A DNA stretch of 64,000 nt from CAINVV01 sp037137375 (GCA_037137375.1 JBAXKJ010000008.1:62001-126000); one strand, 5' to 3'; shown: positions 1 through 7,854, numbered from the stretch's first letter. Translations and numbers: made by a program. Notes: generated by a model from the sequence alone, not told the origin.

Positions 1-638
1 AACTCGGTTGTCCGTTTACCTCTTCCATTGATGAAATCGACACTGATGCAGAGCTTTACCTGCTCGCAGTTTCCGATGAGGCCATCTCCAGTGCTGCCTC
101 CACTATCCCGGTAGGCAACCGGATGATTGTGCATACGGCAGGAAGTGTAGACATGAATGTTCTAGCTCCATATGCTGCTGATTTTGGTGTTCTATATCCG
201 TTACAAACACTGTCTGTCAGCAGGGAAACGGACTTCACCCGGGTACCTTTTTGCATAGAAGCGAACAAGGCTTCAAACCTCGAAAAACTGAGCAGTTTAG
301 CTTCGTTACTTTCTGAAAAAGTAGTTTCGATAGGTTCTGAGCAACGAAGGCAACTGCACCTCGCCGCGGTCTTCGTGTGCAATTTTGTTAACCATTTTTA
401 TGCCGTTGGGGAGGAATTAACTGAGGAAAAACAGTTGGATTTTGATTTATTGAAACCCCTCATCCTGGAAACAGCTCTGAAAGCGATGCAGCATTCCCCT
501 TTGACAGTTCAGACGGGCCCTGCTATTCGTGGTAACAAAACTATTATGGATCAACATCTTATGATGCTTTCTGACCATCCAGAATGGCAGAATCTATATT
601 CGCTTATAAGTAAAGACATTAAATATCTTCAATCCTAA
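1..638 (+). CDS. Rossmann-like / DUF2520 protein, 5'-truncated
   Basis: The reading frame is open from base 3, so the N-terminal part lies outside the window; 211 residues plus stop are visible. The visible part starts within the Rossmann-like domain (LYLLAVSD, then IVHTAGSVD) and continues into the helical DUF2520 half (FVCNFVNHFYAVGEEL, then LKPLILETALKAM). Members of this family resemble F420-dependent NADP oxidoreductases in fold; their reaction is not known. The stop is 2 nt before kdsC, so the two genes are almost certainly co-transcribed, a pairing that is common in Bacteroidota. Family assignment is fairly sure, function unknown. Confidence 0.85.
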   Translation, partial: LGCPFTSSIDEIDTDAELYLLAVSDEAISSAASTIPVGNRMIVHTAGSVDMNVLAPYAADFGVLYPLQTLSVSRETDFTRVPFCIEANKASNLEKLSSLASLLSEKVVSIGSEQRRQLHLAAVFVCNFVNHFYAVGEELTEEKQLDFDLLKPLILETALKAMQHSPLTVQTGPAIRGNKTIMDQHLMMLSDHPEWQNLYSLISKDIKYLQS

Positions 639-640
639 CT

Positions 641-1171
641 ATGGCATTTTTCAAAGAAGAGTTGAGCAAAATCAAGGCATTTGTCTTTGACGTTGATGGT
701 GTACTTTCGCATAACGTTCAGGGACTTTCTCCAGAAGGCGATCCAATACGCACCTCCAACATGAAGGACGGATATGCCATCATGTACGCCCTCCGCTCGG
801 GATATCCCATCTGTATCATCACGGGAGGAAAGACCAGAGATACCAGGGGACGCCTGGAGAGGCTGGGAATCAAGGATGTTTACATGGGTACGCTCGACAA
901 AGTTCCTTGTCTGATAGATTTCCTCAAAAAGCATGACCTTTCAGCCGATGAAGTGTTATATATGGGGGACGATATTCCAGATTACAATGTCATGAAAAAA
1001 GTTGGCATGCCAGTGTGCCCGAATGACGCAGCCCCCGAAATCAAAGACATCTCCGTATATATTTCCCATATGAACGGAGGAGAAGGTTGCGTCAGGGATG
1101 TGATTGAGCAAGTCATGCGGGCACAAGAGAAATGGTGCCACCCGGAGGATATCAATTGGAGCAGTTTCTGA
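641..1171 (+). CDS. kdsC: KdsC-family HAD phosphatase (Kdo-8-phosphate phosphatase)
   Basis: This 176-residue protein is a small capless HAD hydrolase. HAD motif I is FDVDGVLS (nucleophile Asp17, acid/base Asp19), motif II is the ITGGK segment, and motif III is the YMGDDIPDYNVM segment. Length and the run GTLDKVPCLIDFLKK fit the KdsC family, which hydrolyses 3-deoxy-D-manno-octulosonate 8-phosphate to Kdo for lipid A/LPS core synthesis in the cytoplasm; active KdsC enzymes are homotetramers. It follows the DUF2520 gene by 2 nt. No Kdo-8-P synthase is in the window, so the substrate is inferred from family only. Some KdsC-like proteins act on other phosphates. Confidence 0.85.
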   Translation: MAFFKEELSKIKAFVFDVDGVLSHNVQGLSPEGDPIRTSNMKDGYAIMYALRSGYPICIITGGKTRDTRGRLERLGIKDVYMGTLDKVPCLIDFLKKHDLSADEVLYMGDDIPDYNVMKKVGMPVCPNDAAPEIKDISVYISHMNGGEGCVRDVIEQVMRAQEKWCHPEDINWSSF

Positions 1172-1197
1172 GAAGAACCTGTCCTCGCTCTGCGCTT

Positions 1198-1260
1198 GCT
1201 CCAACGGATTTGCAATCCGCTGGTAAATGATTTCAAGCGGATTGCAAATCCGCTTGAGCG
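1198..1260. repeat. REP-like double hairpin, copy 1
   Basis: Two arms related by inversion: CGGATTTGCAATCCGC at 1205-1220 and its exact reverse complement at 1237-1252. Each arm is itself a small hairpin (6-bp stem, 3-nt loop), and flanking bases GCTC/GAGC extend the outer pairing. It lies between kdsC and rlmD, both on the + strand. The same architecture recurs at 2759-2828, 18363-18438 and 39284-39348. Confidence 0.75.
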
Positions 1261-1284
1261 GGTAATGATGGAGCTGGTCTAACC

Positions 1285-1306
1285 GGTCACTGAGCCTGTT
1301 GAGGGC
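1285..1306. repeat. Short motif resembling a widespread intergenic repeat
   Basis: The stretch GGTCACTGAGCCTGTTGAG closely resembles the 'CACTGAGCCTGTCGAAG' type intergenic repeat that I know from many bacterial genomes, with T and G variants in the second half. Only one copy is visible here, so the repeat character cannot be shown from this window. It abuts copy 1 of the REP-like repeat and the rlmD start. Confidence 0.3.
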
Positions 1307-1308
1307 TT

Positions 1309-2757
1309 TTGTATGAATTGAAAAAAATTAAAAACATTATCGTGGGAAGAAGTTCAAAGAATTTGCCTTTACTTGAGAACGTTGAAATTACCGATGCCGG
1401 GGCTGAAGGAAAAGCCGTTGCCAGGGTGGAGGGTCAGGTAGTCTTTACGACGAATGTTATACCCGGTGATATAGTTGATATTCAAATCACCAAAAAAAGA
1501 GAGAAATACCTGGAGGGTAGGGTTACCGCATTAAGAAAACCCTCCCCCGACCGAATCGAAGCCTTCTGCGAACATTTCGACCTCTGCGGCGGATGCAAAT
1601 GGCAATACCTTCCCTACGAAAAACAACTCTTCTATAAGCAGAAACAGGTGGTCGAACAGCTTACCAGGATTGGCAGGGTGACCATTCCAAAACTCGTCCC
1701 AATCAAAGGATCAGAAAGGACTACCTATTACCGCAACAAATTGGAATATACCTTTTCCAACCGGAGATGGCTCTCCCTGGAAGAGATCAGATCAGGAGAT
1801 GAAATCGGCAACCAGGATGTTTTGGGATTCCATATCCCCGGAATGTTCGACAAGGTGATGGATATCAGAAATTGCTGGCTGCAACCATCTCCCTCCAACG
1901 AAATCCGTAATGCCGTTCGTGAATATGCCCTGAAGAACCGGCTCTCCTTTTTCGATTTAAGAAACCGAAGCGGACTCCTCCGGACGCTCACTGTCAGAAA
2001 CAATGTGAAAGGCGAAGTGATGGTCATTGTGATGTTTTATGAGGATGACCTCGATGCGCGAGAAGGACTCCTGCGTTTCATTGCAGACACTTTCCCAATG
2101 ATCACCTCTCTTTTGTATGTGATCAACCAGAAGGGGAATGACACTATCACCGATCAGGAAGTGTTGGTTTTCAAGGGAAACGATCATATTATAGAGGAGA
2201 TGGAAGGGCTGAAATTCATCGTTGGGGCCAAATCTTTCTATCAGACCAACTCATTACAAGCTTATGAACTCTATAAAATAACCAGAGAGCTAGCCGATCT
2301 GACCGGATCAGAAATCGTATACGATCTTTACACAGGAACCGGCACCATTGCCAATTTTATTGCGCATCAGGCAAAGAAAGTCATTGGTATTGAGTACGTT
2401 CCGGAAGCTATTGCAGACGCCAAAATCAATTCAGACAACAACGGTATCGACAATACACTTTTCTTTGCCGGCGATATGAAAGATATCCTGACGGAGGAGT
2501 TTGTGACAAAACACGGCAAGCCGGATGTCATCATCACGGATCCGCCAAGGGCCGGAATGGATGAGAAAGTGATTCAGGTTATCCTGGCGGCATCTCCCGA
2601 GAGGATTGTTTATGTAAGCTGCAATCCAGCCACACAGGCACGCGATTTACAACTGATGCAGAGTCAATATACTGTCGCAGAGGTACATCCGGTAGATATG
2701 TTCCCGCACACCCATCATGTGGAGAATGTTGTATTGCTCCAGAAAATTAGCCGTTGA
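1309..2757 (+). CDS. rlmD: 23S rRNA (uracil-C5)-methyltransferase RlmD/RumA family
   Basis: This 482-residue SAM-dependent RNA methyltransferase has an N-terminal TRAM domain (about 18-78), an iron-sulfur cluster motif with Cys87, Cys93, Cys96 (CGGCKWQ) and probably Cys189, and a C-terminal Rossmann domain. SAM-binding motif YDLYTGTGTI is near 338-347, DPPRAGMD near 411-418, and the nucleophilic Cys438 is in VSCNPATQARDL. The family methylates C5 of a uracil in 23S rRNA (U1939 in E. coli for RlmD); Bacteroidota members may target a different or additional U. The start is TTG, because an in-frame stop lies at 1300-1302 and no ATG is available before the TRAM domain. The 3' end runs into REP-like copy 2. 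Confidence 0.9.
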   Translation: MYELKKIKNIIVGRSSKNLPLLENVEITDAGAEGKAVARVEGQVVFTTNVIPGDIVDIQITKKREKYLEGRVTALRKPSPDRIEAFCEHFDLCGGCKWQYLPYEKQLFYKQKQVVEQLTRIGRVTIPKLVPIKGSERTTYYRNKLEYTFSNRRWLSLEEIRSGDEIGNQDVLGFHIPGMFDKVMDIRNCWLQPSPSNEIRNAVREYALKNRLSFFDLRNRSGLLRTLTVRNNVKGEVMVIVMFYEDDLDAREGLLRFIADTFPMITSLLYVINQKGNDTITDQEVLVFKGNDHIIEEMEGLKFIVGAKSFYQTNSLQAYELYKITRELADLTGSEIVYDLYTGTGTIANFIAHQAKKVIGIEYVPEAIADAKINSDNNGIDNTLFFAGDMKDILTEEFVTKHGKPDVIITDPPRAGMDEKVIQVILAASPERIVYVSCNPATQARDLQLMQSQYTVAEVHPVDMFPHTHHVENVVLLQKISR

Positions 2758-2758
2758 G

Positions 2759-2828
2759 AAGGTGCAGATTGCAAATCTGCACCAGCAGTTTGTATTTAAA
2801 CTGATGCAGATTTGCAATCTGCATCTTC
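2759..2828. repeat. REP-like double hairpin, copy 2 (also a possible bidirectional terminator)
   Basis: The left arm (2761-2783) is a perfect 10-bp hairpin with a GCA loop (GGTGCAGATT/AATCTGCACC); the right arm (2803-2825) is a 10-bp hairpin with a TGC loop (GATGCAGATT/AATCTGCATC). The arms are inverted copies of each other, separated by 19 nt. The core is diverged from the other three copies (GCAGATTGCAAATCTGC rather than CGGATTGCAAATCCG). It sits between the convergent 3' ends of rlmD and cysK, where it could stop transcription from both sides, although no long U-tract follows. Confidence 0.75.
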
Positions 2829-2855
2829 AACCCACATTCTAATTTGACACTTTGA

Positions 2856-3767
2856 TCAGAATAACCCTTCAATTGAGAGGTATTTCTCGCCACTATCGTA
2901 AACGAAGGTGAGCACCGTGGCGCCTTTCGGAATCTCCGGCAATTTTTTGGCAACCGCGGCCAGTGACGCCCCGGATGAGATCCCAATGAAGAGACCCTCC
3001 TGCAGTGCGGCTTTCCTGGTAAAGTCGAACGCTTCAGCCTTATCAACCTGTATGACTCCATCAAGAAGATCCACATTCAGATTCTTTGGAATGAATCCGG
3101 CCCCGATACCCTGAATAGGGTGAGGGGAAGGTGATCCACCGCTGATAACAGGTGATGCCTGAGGTTCTACGGCAAATACTTTGATATTCGGGAATTGCTT
3201 CTTCAGCGCTTTTGCCACCCCTGTGATATGACCTCCGGTTCCGACTCCAGTGATCAGGTAATCGATGCCATTCGGAAAATCGGCGACAATCTCGGCAGCT
3301 GTAAAATTCTCATGTGCGGCAATGTTGGCCGGATTTTCAAACTGCATAGGAATCCAGGCATCCTTAATCTCGGCTGCCAGCTCGTTGGCCTTGGCGATGG
3401 CGCCCTTCATCCCTAGTTCCCTCGGTGTCAACTCAAGCTCAGCCCCATAAGCAGCCAGAATGCTGCGGCGTTCGACCGACATCGAATCAGGCATGGTCAA
3501 AATCAAACGATAACCCTTCACGGCAGCTACCAAGGCGAGTCCGATACCGGTATTTCCTGAGGTGGGTTCAATGATGACACTACCCTTTTTCAGGATTCCC
3601 TTTTGCTCTGCATCTTCGACCATTGAAAGAGCAATGCGGTCTTTAATGCTCCCACCCGGATTGGTTTTTTCGAGTTTTGCATATACATGATGACCTTCCC
3701 CGAAGATCCTGTTTATACGTACATGGGGTGTGTTGCCTATCGTTTGTAAGATATTGTCAGCCTTCAT
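2856..3767 (-). CDS. cysK: Cysteine synthase (O-acetylserine sulfhydrylase)
   Basis: This 303-residue fold-type II PLP enzyme makes cysteine from O-acetylserine and sulfide in the cytoplasm. The PLP lysine is Lys42 in TNPGGSIKDR; the substrate/phosphate loop PTSGNTGIGLA is at 68-78; the glycine-rich loop TGVGTGGHITG binds the PLP phosphate; the SSGASLAA segment contacts the pyridine nitrogen. The C-terminus is short (ends SIEGLF), as in many bacterial CysK. It ends next to REP-like copy 2, convergent with rlmD, and no other sulfur gene is adjacent. The upstream region holds only a near-match to the -7 promoter element (GATATTTG). Confidence 0.93.
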   Translation of the reverse strand: MKADNILQTIGNTPHVRINRIFGEGHHVYAKLEKTNPGGSIKDRIALSMVEDAEQKGILKKGSVIIEPTSGNTGIGLALVAAVKGYRLILTMPDSMSVERRSILAAYGAELELTPRELGMKGAIAKANELAAEIKDAWIPMQFENPANIAAHENFTAAEIVADFPNGIDYLITGVGTGGHITGVAKALKKQFPNIKVFAVEPQASPVISGGSPSPHPIQGIGAGFIPKNLNVDLLDGVIQVDKAEAFDFTRKAALQEGLFIGISSGASLAAVAKKLPEIPKGATVLTFVYDSGEKYLSIEGLF

Positions 3768-3903
3768 AATTCTATAAATAAAATGTAAGTTTTCTGCAAC
3801 AAATATCGGGTTACTTAATGGCAGACAAAATACCTGATTTAGGGTATAATTAATAGTTAATTAAAGGTATGAACTGGATAAATGTCACATTTTAATTTCG
3901 GAG

Positions 3904-4530
3904 TCACCGCAAAAAATCGCTTACAGCCTTCCGAATCCCTATTTTAACGCTTTCCCAAGTTTGATTTTTGAAGCTGACAGGAGTTTCACTGTCTTCTGCA
4001 TCAACAAAATAGGTGATGGCATGGGGAATACTTATTGCCAGCATCTGGCTTGGGAATTTTTGTTTGTGCCAATCCATCATTTGTTGTAACGAATAATGTT
4101 GTAGCAATTCATATATATCCCAAAAGTCCTTTTTCTTTCCACGTCCAAGAACCGCTTGTATTTTCATCGCACAGATATCGGCGCTACTATAGAATCTAAT
4201 CCCATTCTCTTCTTCAATCGATGAAATCGGCAAATGGGGGTAATAAACAAGATCCACTTTAATGTCATCAATAAAGCAAAATATTCCAAAATAGGTATGT
4301 TGTTGTTTGTAAACAAACCTTTCCTGAAAAAAAAGCTCCAAATCATTAATCAACTGAGGCTGATCAAATTTCTCATGTAAAAACAGATCCAAGACAATTG
4401 AACTGCGGTGTCCGTAACGAAGCGACAAAGCAGTCCCTCCTACCAATGAAAAACAGTGAAGCGAGGGCATTTCCATCAACTCCTTTAGTAAGGAAAAAGT
4501 CCGGGGTTCAACTGTCTTAATGTATAACAT
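3904..4530 (-). CDS. AbiEii/AbiGii-type nucleotidyltransferase, first catalytic Asp missing
   Basis: This 208-residue protein belongs to the AbiEii/DUF1814 nucleotidyltransferase family (type IV toxin-antitoxin or abortive-infection toxins). Seen: the GG of motif I (residues 31-32, SLVGGTALSLRYGHR) and, C-terminally, the conserved AMKIQAVLGRGKKKDFWDIYELL-like segment. In the family the metal motif reads HRxSxDxDxF; here it reads HRSSIVLDLF, so the first Asp is Val46 (codon GTC, one base from GAC) while Asp48 is kept. The protein is otherwise full length with no frameshift. It overlaps the upstream small gene by 46 nt. It may be an inactivated toxin or a member with changed chemistry. Confidence 0.8.
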   Translation of the reverse strand: MLYIKTVEPRTFSLLKELMEMPSLHCFSLVGGTALSLRYGHRSSIVLDLFLHEKFDQPQLINDLELFFQERFVYKQQHTYFGIFCFIDDIKVDLVYYPHLPISSIEEENGIRFYSSADICAMKIQAVLGRGKKKDFWDIYELLQHYSLQQMMDWHKQKFPSQMLAISIPHAITYFVDAEDSETPVSFKNQTWESVKIGIRKAVSDFLR

Positions 4531-4787
4531 CTGAATTCATCAATAGGTTTATCAATGATCGCACTAGCAAAATAAATAGTGTGTAATGGTAAAAACTTGG
4601 CTTTCAGCAACGCCTCCGTCACTTTTTCATCGCCATAATATCTCCGGCACTGCCGGATATCCTCCACATCGCCCCTTTCGAAAACCCGCTCAATAACAAA
4701 GTTGGCTTTGGCATCGTAATCGATCTGCTCAAAGTTCACATCCCAGAAGATGCGCTTCGCAAAGATGGGTTTTGGCCTGCTGTTCAT
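4485..4787 (-). CDS. DUF6922-like small protein, probable cognate antitoxin of the AbiEii-like gene
   Basis: This 100-residue protein has the pattern I know for DUF6922 proteins that precede AbiEii-like genes in Bacteroidota: KRIFWDVNFEQIDYDAKANF, then VIERVFERGDVEDI, then RRYYGDEKVTEALLKAKFL, ending with a FRCYTLRQLN tail. It has no obvious helix-turn-helix and no signal peptide. Its 3' end overlaps the toxin-like gene by 46 nt on the same strand, which implies translational coupling and a functional pair. Antitoxin function is inferred from the arrangement; such proteins are not well characterised. No DNA methylase, recombinase or other mobile-element gene is nearby. Confidence 0.7.
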   Translation of the reverse strand: MNSRPKPIFAKRIFWDVNFEQIDYDAKANFVIERVFERGDVEDIRQCRRYYGDEKVTEALLKAKFLPLHTIYFASAIIDKPIDEFRCYTLRQLNPGLFPY

Positions 4788-4940
4788 ACTGCTAAAATAG
4801 TCAAATCTTCCTTCAATTGTATTTTTCCCTTCGCTTCAGACTTATGACGAATACCTCTCAGAGACCATTTGCATTTACTCGTGTTCATCCCCTTAAAAGC
4901 AAATTAGCACATTAGCATATTAGCACATTTTGTCATTTCC

Positions 4941-6131
4941 CTAGGCGATCATTCCTGAGCCGATCAACTCCTCCCCATCGTACCAGGCGGCAAACTGTCC
5001 GGAGGTAATGCCCCGTTGTTCCCTTTCAAAAAGGATATAGGCTCCTTCCTCTTTCATGATCATGGTCGCCTTCTCAAGCGGTTGTCTGTAACGAACCCTT
5101 ACCAGGAAATTGTACTCCTCACCCGGTTTCAATTGTCGGTCAGTCCTGATCCAATGAAGCTCTTCAGAGGCCACAAACAATCCAATCCGAAATAACCCGG
5201 GATGCTCCTTCCCTTCTCCTACATAAACAATATTCCTGACAACATCAGTGGCCAGTACAAACAGAGGCTCCGTAAACCCACCGATATTCAGTCCTTTCCG
5301 CTGACCGATCGTATAATAATGCGCCCCATTATGTTCACCGATCACGGTTCCCTGCCAGGGTTTAAATGGAAACGCGGAGGTGAGTCTGGGCAAATTTTTC
5401 GCATCCTCTCCGGTACTCTTCTTCCTGGCTGAAAAGCTTGCAGGAATAAGAATTACATTCCCCTTTTTGGGAGCGAGCTGCTGCTGAAGGAAGACTGGCA
5501 GATCCACCTTACCCACGAAGCAAATGCCCTGTGAATCTTTGCGTTCAGCTGTGATCAATCCCTGTCTGCGGGCAATCTCCCTGACTTCAGGTTTCAGCAG
5601 ATGACCTATCGGGAACAACGATTTCGAAAGTTGGTACTGATTAAGCTGGCATAAGAAATAACTCTGGTCCTTGTTTGGATCCAGCCCTTCCAATAGCTTG
5701 AAAGTCTGAACCCCATCCACCACAATTTCCTCTCTCCGACAATAATGTCCGGTGGCTACATAATCCGCGCCCAGGTCCAAAGCCTTTTGAAGAAAAATAT
5801 CAAATTTAATTTCCCGGTTACATAATACATCAGGATTTGGGGTCCTCCCCTTTTCATATTCGGAGAACATATAGTCGACCACACGTGATCTGTAATACTC
5901 AGAAAGGTCTACGATGTGAAAAGGAATATCCAATTTTTTGGCTGTCATTTCCGCAAAAACCACATCATCTTCCCAGGTGCACGCTGCGGTAATGGAGCCG
6001 GTAGTTTCCTTCCAGTTGATCATAAAAAGGGCAAAGACGTCATATCCCTGCTCCTTCAGCAGGTAGGCAGCGACGCTCGAATCCACGCCACCCGACAGAC
6101 CAATGCAAACTTTCTTTCCCATTCCCGACAT
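4941..6131 (-). CDS. mnmA: tRNA 2-thiouridine(34) synthase MnmA
   Basis: This protein of about 396 residues catalyses ATP-dependent 2-thiolation of the wobble uridine in tRNA-Lys, -Glu and -Gln. Seen: the PP-loop SGGVDSSVAAYLL near the N-terminus, the catalytic Cys in the VLCNREIKF segment, the second catalytic Cys in DSQGICFVGKVDLP, the tRNA/active-site GHYCRR segment, and the central VIGEHNGAHYYTIGQRKGL stretch. The frame stays open upstream to 6203, but a strong promoter (-7 box 6141-6148) lies inside that extension, so the start must be ATG at 6131 or the next one at 6122. It is transcribed divergently from hydE. Confidence 0.93.
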   Translation of the reverse strand: MSGMGKKVCIGLSGGVDSSVAAYLLKEQGYDVFALFMINWKETTGSITAACTWEDDVVFAEMTAKKLDIPFHIVDLSEYYRSRVVDYMFSEYEKGRTPNPDVLCNREIKFDIFLQKALDLGADYVATGHYCRREEIVVDGVQTFKLLEGLDPNKDQSYFLCQLNQYQLSKSLFPIGHLLKPEVREIARRQGLITAERKDSQGICFVGKVDLPVFLQQQLAPKKGNVILIPASFSARKKSTGEDAKNLPRLTSAFPFKPWQGTVIGEHNGAHYYTIGQRKGLNIGGFTEPLFVLATDVVRNIVYVGEGKEHPGLFRIGLFVASEELHWIRTDRQLKPGEEYNFLVRVRYRQPLEKATMIMKEEGAYILFEREQRGITSGQFAAWYDGEELIGSGMIA

Positions 6132-6140
6132 TTCTCCCCG

Positions 6141-6175
6141 CAAAAATAGCTCTTTTCCGCTCAATTCAGCAAAAA
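6141..6175 (-). promoter_or_regulatory. Bacteroidota-type promoter of mnmA
   Basis: On the minus strand a -33 TTTTTG (6170-6175) is followed after 21 nt by a -7 TATTTTTG (6141-6148), matching TAnnTTTG exactly. Transcription would begin near 6134, leaving only a few bases before ATG 6131 or about 12 before ATG 6122. This rules out the longer open frame upstream. Confidence 0.65.
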
Positions 6176-6189
6176 CAAGCCAAATGTGG

Positions 6190-6197
6190 TATCTTTG
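6190..6197 (+). promoter_or_regulatory. TATCTTTG -7 element just before hydE
   Basis: This is an exact TAnnTTTG match on the + strand, 4 nt before the hydE ATG. No convincing -33 TTTG box is seen 18-22 nt upstream. If used, the transcript would start at about the initiator codon, i.e. be leaderless. Confidence 0.35.
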
Positions 6198-6201
6198 CCA
6201 C

Positions 6202-7296
6202 ATGCTTACGGTAAAAGAGATATTAGATCAAAGTCTGTTTTCAAAGGAGAATCTGGTGACTTTACTCGGTGCCAAAGGGGCCGAAGCATGGTCGATATTG
6301 AAAAAAGGCAATGAAGTAAAACTGAAGCAGGTAGGCACCAAAGTGTTCTTCCGCGGATTGATCGAGCTATCCAACGTATGTGAAAAGGATTGTCTATACT
6401 GTGGAATCCGCAAATCAAACAAGGCAGTGACCCGTTATAACCTGACCGATGATGAAGTACTCGAAGCCGCCAGGTTTGCCACCCGCGAAAGATATGGATC
6501 AATTGTTATCCAATCCGGAGAGGTCACCAACGAGAATTTTGTGGCACGGATAGAGCGGTTGATAAAGGAGATCAAAACCCTAAGCAATAATCAGCTGGGA
6601 ATTACCCTGTCGATGGGAGAACAGACCGATGATGTATACAAACGATGGTTCGAAGCCGGTGCCCACCGGTATCTGTTGCGAATAGAAAGCAGCAATCCGG
6701 AACTATACAAAAAAATGCATCCCGATGACGGTCATCATCTTTTTCAGCAGCGTTTGAAAGCCCTGCAAACCGTTCAGCAAGCGGGGTTTCAAACAGGTAC
6801 AGGGATCATGATCGGCACGCCATGGCAAACACTCGAGGATTTGGCCAATGACCTCCTGTTTTTTAAAGAATTTGATGTAGACATGGTCGGAATGGGGCCT
6901 TACATTGAACACGACGACACTCCATTTAAAAATTATTCTGCGGAATTATTGCCTTTGTCCGAGAGGTTCAATCTTTCGCTTAAGATGGTGGCCATTCTTC
7001 GGACAATGATGCCAGACATTAACATTGCCGCGACAACCGCATTGCAGGCCATCGATCCGCTTGGAAGGGAAAAGGCAGTAAAGGCAGGTGCCAACATCAT
7101 CATGCCGAATATCACTCCTGGTAAATACCGGAATAATTACCTTTTATACAACAACAAACCATGTACCGACGAGGAACCTGAACAATGCGTGGGCTGCCTC
7201 GATGCCCGCCTGGCCCTTGCTGAGGGAGAAATCGGATATGGAGAATGGGGCGATTCGGAACACTTCAAAAATAAGATAGCAAGTAAGATCAGATAG
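6202..7296 (+). CDS. hydE: [FeFe]-hydrogenase maturation radical SAM enzyme HydE
   Basis: This 364-residue radical SAM protein has the CX3CX2C cluster motif (Cys60, Cys64, Cys67 in NVCEKDCLYCGIRKSN) and, C-terminally, a CX7CX2C set (PCTDEEPEQCVGC) as for the second cluster of Thermotoga HydE. With HydG and HydF, HydE builds the diiron subcluster of [FeFe]-hydrogenase. ATG 6202 is chosen because the HydE family start LTVKEILD follows; the open frame extends upstream but through the mnmA promoter region. No hydrogenase, hydF or hydG is in the window. Without them it could be a HydE-like paralog of unknown role, although both cluster motifs are intact. The 3' end overlaps the convergent GNAT gene by 8 nt. 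Confidence 0.85.
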   Translation: MLTVKEILDQSLFSKENLVTLLGAKGAEAWSILKKGNEVKLKQVGTKVFFRGLIELSNVCEKDCLYCGIRKSNKAVTRYNLTDDEVLEAARFATRERYGSIVIQSGEVTNENFVARIERLIKEIKTLSNNQLGITLSMGEQTDDVYKRWFEAGAHRYLLRIESSNPELYKKMHPDDGHHLFQQRLKALQTVQQAGFQTGTGIMIGTPWQTLEDLANDLLFFKEFDVDMVGMGPYIEHDDTPFKNYSAELLPLSERFNLSLKMVAILRTMMPDINIAATTALQAIDPLGREKAVKAGANIIMPNITPGKYRNNYLLYNNKPCTDEEPEQCVGCLDARLALAEGEIGYGEWGDSEHFKNKIASKIR

Positions 7297-7834
7297 GTTG
7301 ATTGCTCCGGTATTGGTATACCCGAAAATGGAATAATGCGATTGCCCTTTTCAGGGACTCCTCCAGCCAGTCAGGTTTATCCGAAAATAGCATCATCGGC
7401 AATAAAGATTCACCTTCCCGGTAGGGTGGCTGAAAATAGTTGATTGGCAGCGAATTAAATCCACATCGATTGTAAAATATGACTCGTCTTTGACTCGCGG
7501 GATCATAGGGAATCTCCACCTCAAGCAGCACCTGATCACCCATTTTCTGAAGTAAATGCAAGGCCCATGTTCCTATCCCTTGTCCACGTCGATCCGGAAA
7601 AACGGCGAGATGTTCAACATATAAAAAACCTTCGAATCTCCAATAAACCAACAGTCCAACGCATTGTTCTTTAAACAGTATAGCGGTAAAAAACATTTGA
7701 GGATCATCGAGTATTCTCAGAAGAGCAGCCTGTTCCCGCCTTTCTTCCTTGAGGAAAGATGACTCATATAAAAAGAAAAGATCCTTCAGTAAAGGGTGTC
7801 CGAACTCTCGAATTCTTTCAAATACCAGTTTCAT
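7289..7834 (-). CDS. GNAT-family N-acetyltransferase
   Basis: This 181-residue protein has the GNAT acetyl-CoA fold: the strand-rich VEHLAVFPDRRGQGIG run contains the pyrophosphate-binding motif A (RRGQGIGTWAL), followed by LLEVEIPYDPASQRRVIFYNRCGF, typical of motif B and the C-terminal strand. The substrate cannot be told from sequence. It lies 20 nt downstream of the ChaN-like gene and may share its transcript, and its last codons overlap the hydE 3' end by 8 nt in convergent orientation. Confidence 0.8.
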   Translation of the reverse strand: MKLVFERIREFGHPLLKDLFFLYESSFLKEERREQAALLRILDDPQMFFTAILFKEQCVGLLVYWRFEGFLYVEHLAVFPDRRGQGIGTWALHLLQKMGDQVLLEVEIPYDPASQRRVIFYNRCGFNSLPINYFQPPYREGESLLPMMLFSDKPDWLEESLKRAIALFHFRVYQYRSNQPI

Positions 7835-7854
7835 TCAGGATACCGGTAAGTCTA

